DNA from: JBBDWJ01 sp040902925
GTDB taxonomy: Bacteria > Acidobacteriota > Terriglobia > Bryobacterales > UBA6623
NCBI GenBank assembly: GCA_040902925.1
Contig: JBBDWJ010000302.1
Span: 1 to 13,754 of the forward strand
DNA: 13,754 nt
Reading direction: 5' to 3'
The position numbers and the translations under genes were made by a program. Each line of letters opens with the position of its first letter. Positions within the stretch are counted from its first letter, which is position 1. The notes beneath the pieces were generated by a model. It saw only the letters and a list, made by a program, of their open reading frames with translations. It had not been told where the DNA came from and did not search any database. Positions 1 to 6,038 of this stretch are shown piece by piece.

Positions 1-1769
1 TGGCGCAGCCGCTCGATCGCCGCAGCGACATTTGGTCCCTGGGCGTCGTGCTCTACGAGATGCTCACCGGCAGCCTTCCTTTCCACGGAGAAGTGGAGGG
101 GGCGGTCGCCTATGCCGTCATCAACACCGAACCTGAGCCGCCGACGGCGCGCCGCAGCGGCCTGCCGGTCGAGCTGGATCACATCGTCGACAAGGCGCTT
201 ACCAAAAATCCCGACGAGCGGTACCAGCACGTCGAAGACATGCTGGTTGACCTGCGGGCGGTCCAGAGCGGACGCGGCGTCGTCAAGCCTGCGCCCCGGC
301 GCCGCAAGCTGACCCGAAGGACCGTTGTTGTTGGAGCCGCCGGCGCCGTTGCGCTCGGAGCCACGGGATTCTATGCGCTCTTGCGGCGCAGGCCCATCGA
401 CTCACTGGCTGTGTTGCCTTTCGTGAATGCCTCGGGCGATTCCAACACGGAATATCTCAGCGACGGAATCAGCGAGAGCCTGATCAGCAGCCTCTCGCGG
501 CTGCCCGGCCTTAGGGTCTTGTCGCGCAACACTGCGTTCCGCTACAAGGGGCAGGAGAGGGACATCCGCGAACTCGGCCGCGAGCTTGGGGTGCGCGCTG
601 TGTTGGCCGGCAGGCTGACGCAGCGTGGTGAGTCCCTCGCGATCAGCGCTGAGTTGGTGGATACGCGGGATGGCGCCGTCATTTGGGGGGAGCAATACAG
701 TCAGCCGGTGGCGGGCCTCCTGGCCATCGATCGGGATATCGCACGGCAGATCTCGCAACAACTGCGCTCACGGCTGACGGGCGAAGAAGAACAACAGCCC
801 TTCGGTCCGTCTACCCGCGACGCTGAGGCATACCGGTTCTACCTCCAAGGCCGTTACCTTTGGAACCGGCGGGGGGCCGGTCTCCGACAGGCTGCGGATT
901 ACTTTCAAAAGGCAGCCGACCGCGATCCTGACTATGCCCTCGCCTGGGCCGGGCTGGCCGATTCCTTTCTAATGCTCGGAGGATGGGGCCTGATGCGCCC
1001 CCCAGAGGCTTTCCCTAGAGCCAGAGACGCGGCAAGCCGCGCGATCCAGATGGAGGAGACGCTCGCCGAGCCGCACGCCACTCTCGGATACCTGAAAACT
1101 CTTTACGAGTGGGATTGGCCGGGGGCCGAGCGAGAGTTTCGGCGGGCGATCGAACTGAATCCGGAGTATGGAACCGCTCATCATTGGTACGCCTTTTACC
1201 TTCTGACGGTGGGATCGGCGTCAGAAGCCCTGGTCGAGATACGGCGGGCGCGGGACGTGGACCCGCTTTCCCCGATCATCAATGCGGAAGTGGCCCATTT
1301 CTATATATTCGCCCGGCAATATGAACAGGCCGTCCGGGAGGCTCAGAAAGCATTGGAATTGGATCCCGCCTTTCCCTCAACTTACAGGCTACTGGGACAC
1401 GCTTTTGCGCTTCAAGGCAAGCGCCAGGAAGCGAAGGCTGCGATCGATCAAGGAAACCGTCTTTCTGAACAGGGGTCGGTCTTTGTGGGAATTAGCGGGT
1501 CTGTTCTGGCGTTTGCAGGCTACACGGAAGAGGCCCGGAAGCTGCTGGCAGAGTTGACCCGGCGCGCCGAGACGGAGTACCTCTTTCCCGCCTTGCTGGG
1601 AATCTTTCACGCCAGCCTGGGCGAGAAGGATCGAGCCTTCGACTACTTCGACCAAGCTCTTGAGGAACGGTCCATGGTTGCCTCATGGCTGCGGGATCCC
1701 GCACTGGACGACATTGCGTCCGACACCAGGTTTCGGAGGATCTTCGAGCGCATGGGGCTGAAGCCGTGA
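1..1769 (+). CDS. Ser/Thr protein kinase with FlgO/TolB-N-like and TPR domains (3' part; start outside window)
   Basis: Open from the left edge (codon phase starts at base 3); a GTG at 48 lies inside the kinase fold and is not the start. The first visible residues carry the subdomain IX signature SDIWSLGVVLYEMLTG, and the kinase C-lobe ends near base 257 after the subdomain XI element KNPDERY with its conserved Arg. A basic stretch then leads into one membrane segment (about 321-383, VVVGAAGAVALGATGFYALL). Next is a FlgO/TolB-N-type domain (about 396-800; SLAVLPFVNASGD, YLSDGISESLI, VRAVLAGRLT), and from about 815 to the stop a series of TPR-like repeats such as YFQKAADRDPDYALAWAGLADS and AQKALELDPAFPSTYRLLGHAF. 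This order, cytoplasmic kinase, one helix, then extracytoplasmic repeats, is a common Acidobacteriota design; it presumably phosphorylates proteins in response to an external or protein-bound cue. The ATP-binding and catalytic loops lie outside the window, so activity cannot be judged. Confidence 0.9.
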   Translation, partial: AQPLDRRSDIWSLGVVLYEMLTGSLPFHGEVEGAVAYAVINTEPEPPTARRSGLPVELDHIVDKALTKNPDERYQHVEDMLVDLRAVQSGRGVVKPAPRRRKLTRRTVVVGAAGAVALGATGFYALLRRRPIDSLAVLPFVNASGDSNTEYLSDGISESLISSLSRLPGLRVLSRNTAFRYKGQERDIRELGRELGVRAVLAGRLTQRGESLAISAELVDTRDGAVIWGEQYSQPVAGLLAIDRDIARQISQQLRSRLTGEEEQQPFGPSTRDAEAYRFYLQGRYLWNRRGAGLRQAADYFQKAADRDPDYALAWAGLADSFLMLGGWGLMRPPEAFPRARDAASRAIQMEETLAEPHATLGYLKTLYEWDWPGAEREFRRAIELNPEYGTAHHWYAFYLLTVGSASEALVEIRRARDVDPLSPIINAEVAHFYIFARQYEQAVREAQKALELDPAFPSTYRLLGHAFALQGKRQEAKAAIDQGNRLSEQGSVFVGISGSVLAFAGYTEEARKLLAELTRRAETEYLFPALLGIFHASLGEKDRAFDYFDQALEERSMVASWLRDPALDDIASDTRFRRIFERMGLKP

Positions 1770-1813
1770 CGCCCGCCCGATGGCCGCTGCCGATGATGGT
1801 TGTCTACACTCGA

Positions 1814-1825
1814 CCTTGTACAAGG
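1814..1825. promoter_or_regulatory. Perfect 12-bp palindrome overlapping the ribosome binding site
   Basis: CCTTGTACAAGG reads identically on both strands. Its right half shares AAGG with the AAGGAG Shine-Dalgarno (1822-1827) of the following SnoaL-like gene. It could be an operator for a dimeric repressor or, in RNA, a small hairpin (4-bp stem, GTAC loop) touching the ribosome binding site. No regulator gene is adjacent. The palindrome is seen directly; a role is inference, and a 12-bp palindrome can occur by chance. Confidence 0.3.
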
Positions 1826-1838
1826 AGACCAACCAAAA

Positions 1839-2228
1839 ATGAATCAAGACAATTCACAGGAAACGATTCTCGCCCTGGAGCGTTCCGCATTGGAACGCTG
1901 GTGCAAAGGGGATCCTTTTGGGCTCAGCGATATCGCGGCCGACGACGTGACCTATTTTGACCACATCAGCGAGGCGCGAGTGGACGGCATTGAGGCGCTG
2001 AAGCAGCATCTTCGCCAATACGAGGGCAAAGTCAGTGTGCCGCGATTCGAAATGCCGAATGCGATGGTGCGCTTGCACGATAACATCGCCGTGCTGAGCT
2101 TCAATTGGTATACGTATTCAGGGGACGGCGCGCTTACATCGCGCTGGAACGCCACCGAGGTCTATTCCCGTATCGGCAACCACTGGAAGATCGTGCACTC
2201 GAACTGGTCCCGAGCGCAAACGGGTTGA
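1839..2228 (+). CDS. SnoaL-like / NTF2-like small protein (nuclear transport factor 2 family)
   Basis: This 129-residue protein has the layout of SnoaL/DUF4440-type NTF2 folds. An N-terminal helix pair (ETILALERSALERWCKGDP) is followed by DDVTYFDHISEARVDGIEALKQHL, the usual 'D-V-T-Y-F-D ... G-I-E-A-L' segment, and then beta strands ending in EVYSRIGNHWKIVHSNWS, matching the 'W-x-I-x-H-x-x-W' close of the family. The fold makes a conical pocket used for isomerase, hydrolase or pure binding roles, and no substrate can be read from the sequence. The start at 1839 is chosen because AAGGAG sits 11 bases upstream; an ATG 13 codons earlier lacks such a site. It lies 69 bases after the kinase gene on the same strand, so it may be co-transcribed. 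Downstream there is only gene debris. Confidence 0.8.
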   Translation: MNQDNSQETILALERSALERWCKGDPFGLSDIAADDVTYFDHISEARVDGIEALKQHLRQYEGKVSVPRFEMPNAMVRLHDNIAVLSFNWYTYSGDGALTSRWNATEVYSRIGNHWKIVHSNWSRAQTG

Positions 2229-2313
2229 GGACATCCCCTGGAAGACCTACAAGGACCTTCGCGAGAAATTGGCCGAACGGATACAAGCGTTGATGCTGCC
2301 AGGCTCGACTTAA
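2227..2313 (+). pseudogene. Unidentified C-terminal coding fragment
   Basis: Read in the frame starting at 2227, 28 codons run to a TAA with protein-like composition: EDIPWKTYKDLREKLAER followed by IQALMLPGST. The amphipathic, charged helix pattern looks like the tail of a real protein. The frame stays open for some codons back into the end of the SnoaL-like gene, but no start codon or ribosome binding site is visible for it. It could be a relic of a lost gene or the result of a frameshift near the end of the SnoaL-like gene. The family was not recognised. Confidence 0.3.
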
Positions 2314-2316
2314 TCG

Positions 2317-2508
2317 TTAAATCGTAACCCAAATCCCAGTACGGCGCCGGTTGGGGATTTCGGTATGCCGCGGGATCGCTTCGAGCGCGCCCGTGTTGGG
2401 GTTGGTCTACAGCGAGTGGGCGCTGCCTTCTCTCGTCAGGCGGTGGCAGGGCTCTCTTCGGGCGGCAGCCGTGCTTGCGCAGTGTTGCAACGAGCTGCCG
2501 CGCTTCAC
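2317..2508 (-). pseudogene. hicA: Decayed HicA-like mRNA interferase toxin
   Basis: On the minus strand a GTG at 2508-2506 opens VKRGSSLQ, like the MKRxxLLxxL start of HicA toxins, and overlaps the hicB stop by four bases (GTGA). The expected LRKHGC is present but in another frame (around 2482). After a short imperfect duplication (about 2470-2428), the original frame returns with LTREGSAHSL, then an in-frame TAG at 2409-2407 where family members carry Trp, then TNPNTGALEAIPRH and TEIPN. The final helix of the family (typically LARKICRxL) is missing: the frame runs on as RRRTGIWVTI to a TAA at 2319-2317. HicA toxins are small double-stranded-RNA-binding-fold ribonucleases with one catalytic His; the GxxH-type His survives here, but the indels, stop and lost tail rule out a functional product. 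Assignment rests on remembered family motifs. Confidence 0.72.
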
Positions 2509-2615
2509 GCGAGCGTTACCGTCTCGCGTTCGGCATCGGGCGGGACGCCTCGCAGGCCTTCTTCGCGGCGGTCTTCGAGGATCAGCCGGATCGCCTCCAC
2601 CAGGCTCGCGCGGGC
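2505..2615 (-). pseudogene. hicB: 3' remnant of a HicB-like antitoxin
   Basis: Thirty-six codons plus stop on the minus strand read ARASLVEAIRLILEDRREEG followed by LRGVPPDAERETVTLA. This matches the C-terminal helix of HicB antitoxins, whose usual form is '(E)AR-x-N/S-L-x-E-A-I-x-L-I-L-E'. HicB binds and neutralises HicA and normally represses its own promoter. The N-terminal beta strands (the RNase-H-like half with a YPGCxSQG-type motif) are absent. Upstream sequence turns into low-coding repeat-like DNA near 2616, so the gene has been cut. The TGA overlaps the GTG of the hicA relic, the tight coupling expected of a hicBA operon, which strengthens both calls. Confidence 0.65.
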
Positions 2616-2670
2616 AATCAGCGGATAAAATAGGTACGGATTTGCGCGAACGTCTGAGCCCTTGGTCCGC

Positions 2671-2780
2671 CGCCCCTTCAGGGCTGCTTCTTTACTGGAT
2701 CATCTCCCAGGGTTCCGCGGGGTTGCGCCGGTGGCTTGCCCCGCTCCACCCTGGGCTATTTTCCCACGCCGCATCGCGGC
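2671..2780. repeat. REP-like multi-hairpin intergenic repeat, copy A
   Basis: Three consecutive inverted repeats are visible. The first is GCCC (2672-2675) with GGGC (2681-2684). The second is a two-part stem, CCCAGGG (2706-2712) with CCCTGGG (2749-2755), continued inside by GCGGGG (2717-2722) with CCCCGC (2739-2744). The third is GCCGC (2768-2772) with GCGGC (2776-2780). Short hairpins in series between genes fit REP/BIME-type elements, which are frequent in Acidobacteriota genomes. No transposase (RAYT) gene is in the window. The element starts about 55 bases from the broken 5' end of the hicB relic. Confidence 0.6.
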
Positions 2781-2835
2781 TCAGGATGGACGGCCGGAAG
2801 AGTCGTGGACGGAAAAGTCGCGTACAGACAAAACG

Positions 2836-2856
2836 GGCGAGTGGACCGAACTCGCC
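2836..2856. repeat. Small perfect inverted repeat
   Basis: GGCGAGT (2836-2842) is matched by ACTCGCC (2850-2856) around a 7-base loop. It stands apart from any gene end and has no following T-tract, so it is not a terminator. It may be the outer part of the neighbouring REP-like repeat. Confidence 0.4.
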
Positions 2857-3058
2857 GACACGCCCCGGCGGGCGTAGTGGAAGTGATGAAGGATTTTTGC
2901 GCTGCTTCTCGACATCGCCGTGTGCGGACGGGGATAGGAAGCTGGGAAAGAATCGACATGGTTCGTGAGAATGGGGATCACGTTTTGGCTCTTTGTCCTG
3001 AAGCTTCGCTTCAAGCCAGAGCGCCAAAACGCGAAGACAATGGGCGGATGGGACGAAA

Positions 3059-3105
3059 CCCCGGGCTTACGCCCGGGGCTACAAGAATGCCGCCCCTAAC
3101 GGGGC
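3059..3105. repeat. REP-like double-hairpin repeat, copy B
   Basis: CCCCGGGC (3059-3066) and GCCCGGGG (3071-3078) form a perfect 8-bp stem with TTAC loop. A 13-base link leads to GCCCC (3092-3096) and GGGGC (3101-3105), a 5-bp stem with TAAC loop. Its two-hairpin, same-orientation design is like copy A, but the sequence differs. This class of element (GC-rich hairpin, 'CTACAAGAATG' linker, second hairpin) is familiar from intergenic regions of Acidobacteriota. No T-tract follows, and no gene ends next to it, so a terminator role is unlikely. Confidence 0.6.
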
Positions 3106-3250
3106 TTTGGCGACCAACAGGGTCGGCGGAGCCGTCACGGCTAGGTGAACGTGGCCGCCGGTTCCGCCGATCGCGAGGAGCAGCACTCCGGGCGCTTGCA
3201 GAATTCGCGGCTGTTGTCGCCTTCGAGAAGAACCACCCGCCCCGAAGCTT

Positions 3251-3370
3251 ACCCGCAAGGGTGGGGCCACACTATTTAGACTGTTTCAGACCGGTGCCGC
3301 ACCGTGGTCCCTACTCGCACTGCCGTCGCTAGCGCTGGTTTTTTTCAAGCATGTGCCCCACCCTCGCGGA
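3251..3370. repeat. Imperfect inverted-repeat pair enclosing about 90 bp
   Basis: AGGGTGGGG (3258-3266) is the reverse complement of CCCCACCCT (3356-3364). The match continues imperfectly on both sides (GCGG on the outer side after one mismatch; GTG(TGG)CCCC on the inner side with a 2-base gap). The enclosed stretch also holds a small hairpin, CGGTG (3292-3296) with CACCG (3300-3304). It could be a MITE-like relic or two oppositely placed copies of a short repeat. No target-site duplication was found. Confidence 0.3.
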
Positions 3371-3474
3371 TAGATCTCGGATCGCCTGCGGCGATTTCGG
3401 GCGTAGCGGAGTAGGAACAGATCTGCGGCACAGATACTTGCAAGACTTCATTCACTCATTTCTGGGACAGGAGA

Positions 3475-4539
3475 CTAGTCTAGCAGCAGACTTTCCTCGA
3501 ACACGGCTACGTTAATGACCGATCTCTGGTCGGACGTGTAGACGACGCGAATTTTGCCGTCGCGCGTCTGGATCGCATACGGGTACGCGAACGAGTTCTT
3601 GCCTTCGCCGATATTCTTGCGATGTGCAAATGTTTTGCCGTTATCGGTTGAAAGTGCGGCGGTCAGCGGCGTGCGGCTGGACATGCTGTCGTTGTAGATC
3701 AGCAGCAGGTTGCCGCTGCGCAGCTTGATGAAATCGACCGCGGCGTTGGGATTGGGAAACTCGGTTTCCTGGCCCTCGCTCCAGGTCTTGCCGCCGTCGC
3801 GCGATTCGGTTCGCACCATGAACCCGTCAGTGCGCGCTTTATAGTCGGCTCCCCGCCGGCAGTAGGCGATCAGGTAGTTTTCGTCGACCTGGGCGACCGA
3901 CGCTTGCAGATTGCCGAGGCGCGAGTAGACGCGGTTGGTCTCGGTCCATTTCTTGGTTTCGAGGTCGAAGCGCAGAAACAGCGAACAGGTGTCGGCGCCG
4001 ACGAAATTTGGCTCCCCGGTTTCGCGATAGACCGGCAGCAGGTAGCCGCCGTCGAGCAGGGCGATCGGCTGGCTCCGAACCATCAAGCCTTCTTCGAAGG
4101 TGACGATCGAGGAATCAGACCACGTATGGGCGCCGTCAGTGGAAATCTTGGCGGCAATTCTCGAAGTCGACCAGGTTGCGCCGGGCCGGATCACGTAGAA
4201 CAACCACACCACCCCTCCGGGAGCCTGCCAGACCACGCCATTGCCTACGGAATAGAAGGGGTCCTTCGCCAGTACGACCGGGTCCGACCACTTCGATCCA
4301 CCTTGGGCGAGCCTTGTGCCATAAACTGCTGTGCCCGGCCTGTATTCGCCGTCGCCGCCGTAGTAGGCGATGTAGAGGTCTCCGTTGTCGAGCTCGGTGA
4401 TCGAGGCGGGGTGCTTGTAGCGCCCGGTCGGAACTTCCGGCCCCATAACCCGCTCAACGCTCACGCCCGTTGGCTGCCCGCAAAGCACCGCGGGGAACAC
4501 GGTCAACGCGCTAAGGATGATGCCCAGGGCTGTTCGCAC
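3475..4539 (-). CDS. Exported BNR/Asp-box protein of the sialidase superfamily (exo-alpha-sialidase-like)
   Basis: The product has 354 residues. The GTG at 4539-4537 is chosen because AAGGAG (4545-4550, minus strand) lies five bases before it and translation begins directly with a signal peptide (VRTALGIILSALTVFPAVLC). An ATG 22 codons upstream would bury it. Three Asp boxes mark a six-bladed beta-propeller: STDGAHTW (133-140), SRDGGKTW (246-253) and STDNGKTF (297-304). Segments SQPIALLDGGYLLPVYRETGEP and LIAYCRRG resemble the BNR-like (PF13088-type) sialidase family, where Arg, Tyr and Glu shape the active site; the exact triad cannot be assigned by eye. The length fits a single catalytic propeller without extra lectin modules. 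It should act outside the cytoplasm on sialic acid-like or other terminal sugars. It is divergent from another BNR gene. Confidence 0.85.
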   Translation of the reverse strand: MRTALGIILSALTVFPAVLCGQPTGVSVERVMGPEVPTGRYKHPASITELDNGDLYIAYYGGDGEYRPGTAVYGTRLAQGGSKWSDPVVLAKDPFYSVGNGVVWQAPGGVVWLFYVIRPGATWSTSRIAAKISTDGAHTWSDSSIVTFEEGLMVRSQPIALLDGGYLLPVYRETGEPNFVGADTCSLFLRFDLETKKWTETNRVYSRLGNLQASVAQVDENYLIAYCRRGADYKARTDGFMVRTESRDGGKTWSEGQETEFPNPNAAVDFIKLRSGNLLLIYNDSMSSRTPLTAALSTDNGKTFAHRKNIGEGKNSFAYPYAIQTRDGKIRVVYTSDQRSVINVAVFEESLLLD

Positions 4540-4637
4540 GGTTGCTCCTTGGGACCCGGGCCGAACAAGGCCGATGGTGATTCCGCCGGCCGGGTCGCTT
4601 GGCAAGGGGAAAGTGAAACGATATTGTATAGAATCAA
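4540..4637. promoter_or_regulatory. Shared divergent promoter region of the two BNR genes
   Basis: This 98-bp gap must hold the control signals of both divergent genes. For the rightward gene the best sigma70-like pair is TTGGCA (4599-4604), 17 bases, TATTGT (4622-4627). That is a weak -10 and places the transcript start almost at the ATG, so the mRNA would be nearly leaderless; this agrees with the absence of a clear Shine-Dalgarno before 4638. For the leftward gene only the AAGGAG ribosome site (4545-4550) is clear. Confidence 0.3.
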
Positions 4638-5807
4638 ATGATGGGCGTCAAAACTGGAATTCTATCCCGTGCCGGCCGCTTTGGGCGGCGATCCTTCCTC
4701 CTGGCGCTGCCAGCGCCGCTGCTTGTCGCGCAGCAGCCGCAGTGGCGCAAACACGTTCTGATCTATCGCAAAGAAGGCCGTTTTGGCGGCTGGCCCGCCA
4801 ACCACGGAATCTGGTCGTGGGGCAACGAGATCCTGGTCGGATTCAGCGCCGCCTACTTCAAGAAGCGAGGGCCGAATCTGCACCAGGCCGATTCCGGCAA
4901 ACCGGAAGTGCCGGCGTTCGCCCGCACCACCGACGGCGGCAAAACCTGGACCGTGTGGGAAGAACCCGACCAAATGCTGCCCAGGTGGGAAGGCAAGCAG
5001 GGCGCGGCGCAGCGGGAAGCAATGGATTTCAGCCAGCCCGGCTTCGCGATGACGATGCGGTTCAATGATGTCGATACAGGCCCCACGATCTATTGGTACA
5101 CGCTGGATAAGGGCGCCAGTTGGCGAGGGCCGTTCGAATTTCCATCGCTAGGGCTCAAAGGCATCGCCGGCCGCTCCGACTATATTGTGCTCGGCAAGCA
5201 CGAAGCGTTGGTCTTTCAGACCGCGGCGAAAAGCGACGGCGAAGAGGGCCGGCCTTTTTGCGCGCGCACCCGCGACGGCGGCGTGAGCTGGGAGTTCGTT
5301 TCCTACATCGGAGCGGAACCTGACGGGTTCGGAATCATGCCTTCCACGGTCAGGCTTCCGGATGGCGCTCTGATCACGACCATCCGCCGCCGGGAATCCG
5401 GCCCGCGGCCAGCGCCCGGCCAGCGCCGCCCACAGCGTGATTGGATCGATACCTACCAGTCAACCGACCAAGGCGCTACCTGGACCGAACTGGCGCCCGC
5501 GGCTGACGACACCGGGCGGGGCGGGAGTCCGGCCGCGCTGCTGCACCTTGCCGACGGGCGGCTCTGCGCAACCTACGGGTATCGCTCGGAGCCTTACAGC
5601 ATGCGGGCCCGTTTCAGCCGCGACCAAGGAAAGTCGTGGGGCGGGGAAGTCAGCCTGCGCGAGGGCGGCAAAGCTCCCGATCTTGGCTATCCGCGCTCGA
5701 TCATTCGCCCCGACGGAAAAATCGTCACGGTCTACTACTTCAACGACGATGTCCACAATGAACGCTTCCTCGAGGCGGTGATCTGGGATCCTCGCGCCGG
5801 CGCTTAG
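4638..5807 (+). CDS. Exported BNR/Asp-box sialidase-superfamily protein with Tat-like leader
   Basis: The product has 389 residues. The N-terminus carries a short Tat-like leader, GRRSFLLALPAPLLVAQQ (residues 16-33), with a twin Arg, a hydrophobic core and likely cleavage near LVAQ. Five Asp boxes follow: TTDGGKTW (97-104), LDKGASW (156-162), TRDGGVSW (211-218), STDQGATW (275-282) and SRDQGKSW (327-334), giving a beta-propeller typical of exo-alpha-sialidases and related BNR proteins. Conserved 'PDG.l' turns (PSTVRLPDGALITTIRR, SIIRPDGKIVTVYYF) match the PF13088-like family. Arg in RFGGW and RR at 250-251 could belong to an Arg cluster that binds a carboxylate, but this is inference. The start is uncertain: two adjacent ATGs (4638, 4641) and no strong ribosome site. 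It is divergent from the other BNR gene and 231 bp ahead of a TonB-dependent receptor. Sequence similarity to the divergent neighbour is low by eye, so the two probably differ in substrate. Confidence 0.85.
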   Translation: MMGVKTGILSRAGRFGRRSFLLALPAPLLVAQQPQWRKHVLIYRKEGRFGGWPANHGIWSWGNEILVGFSAAYFKKRGPNLHQADSGKPEVPAFARTTDGGKTWTVWEEPDQMLPRWEGKQGAAQREAMDFSQPGFAMTMRFNDVDTGPTIYWYTLDKGASWRGPFEFPSLGLKGIAGRSDYIVLGKHEALVFQTAAKSDGEEGRPFCARTRDGGVSWEFVSYIGAEPDGFGIMPSTVRLPDGALITTIRRRESGPRPAPGQRRPQRDWIDTYQSTDQGATWTELAPAADDTGRGGSPAALLHLADGRLCATYGYRSEPYSMRARFSRDQGKSWGGEVSLREGGKAPDLGYPRSIIRPDGKIVTVYYFNDDVHNERFLEAVIWDPRAGA

Positions 5808-5895
5808 TCGGGGCTCATTTTCCCAGGTCGCTGGAAATGGCGCAGGCGCTCCAGGGCAGGCGTGCTCCCGGAAAGCGACCCGCTGCATCCGACAT

Positions 5896-5910
5896 TGGAA
5901 TGTTGTTCCA
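5896..5910. promoter_or_regulatory. Candidate operator, inverted repeat TGGAA-N5-TTCCA
   Basis: A 5-bp dyad (TGGAA TGTTG TTCCA) is centred about 16 bases upstream of the -35 box of the receptor promoter. That position suits an activator site or an upstream repressor site. The binding protein is unknown and no regulator gene lies next to it. Confidence 0.35.
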
Positions 5911-5918
5911 TTTTCTAG

Positions 5919-5947
5919 TTGACGCTTCCCTATTTGGCGTCTAGAAT
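5919..5947 (+). promoter_or_regulatory. Sigma70-type promoter of the TonB-dependent receptor gene
   Basis: TTGACG (5919-5924) and TAGAAT (5942-5947) are separated by exactly 17 bases; each box differs from consensus at one position. The predicted start near 5954 gives a leader of about 85 nt before the ATG at 6039. The leader carries its own inverted repeat (5957-5996). Confidence 0.65.
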
Positions 5948-5956
5948 TGTAGCGGG

Positions 5957-5996
5957 CTGGCGGAGGGGCGTCAGTCGCACTTGGTGTGCCCGCCAG
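5957..5996 (+). promoter_or_regulatory. Structured 5' leader of the receptor mRNA
   Basis: CTGGCGG (5957-5963) pairs with CCGCCAG (5990-5996), and directly inside it GCAC (5977-5980) pairs with GTGC (5986-5989). The structure starts within a few bases of the predicted transcript start. A 5'-terminal stem-loop can protect mRNA from decay or modulate translation. No known riboswitch pattern was recognised. Confidence 0.4.
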
Positions 5997-6038
5997 GGGA
6001 TCGGCAACCGGTAAACTTTTTTCGGGGGTTAGTCCACG

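Larger units (their letters stand above)
2616..3474. other. Non-coding stretch between the hicBA relic and the minus-strand sialidase gene
   Basis: Apart from the repeats listed separately (2671-2780, 2836-2856, 3059-3105, 3251-3370) and a 6-bp hairpin ATCGCC (3381-3386) with GGCGAT (3390-3395), no gene is supported. Open frames of up to 200 codons exist on both strands, but their translations are rich in Arg, Ser, Pro and Gly, show no domain, and run through the hairpin repeats. No convincing intrinsic terminator for the minus-strand gene ending at 3475 was found: the 3381-3395 hairpin lacks a T-tract. Confidence 0.6.

Noticed and set aside
3079..3270. Minus-strand 63-codon frame with a protein-like stretch (VLLLAIGGTGGHVHLAVTAP)
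   Set aside because: It might be a scrap of a lost Ig-like or beta-rich protein, but it starts in one repeat, ends in another, and no family could be named.
2351..3332. Overlapping plus-strand open frames of about 200 codons (2351-2968, 2736-3332)
   Set aside because: Their translations are low-complexity Arg/Ser/Gly/Pro sequence running through the hicBA relic and the hairpin repeats, with no ribosome site.
3381..3395. 6-bp hairpin downstream of the leftward BNR gene as a terminator
   Set aside because: No T-tract follows on the minus strand and it lies about 80 bases past the stop codon.
3904..4641. Plus-strand 245-codon frame opposite the leftward BNR gene
   Set aside because: Antisense shadow: the minus-strand frame has a signal peptide, Asp boxes and a good ribosome site, the plus-strand one has none.
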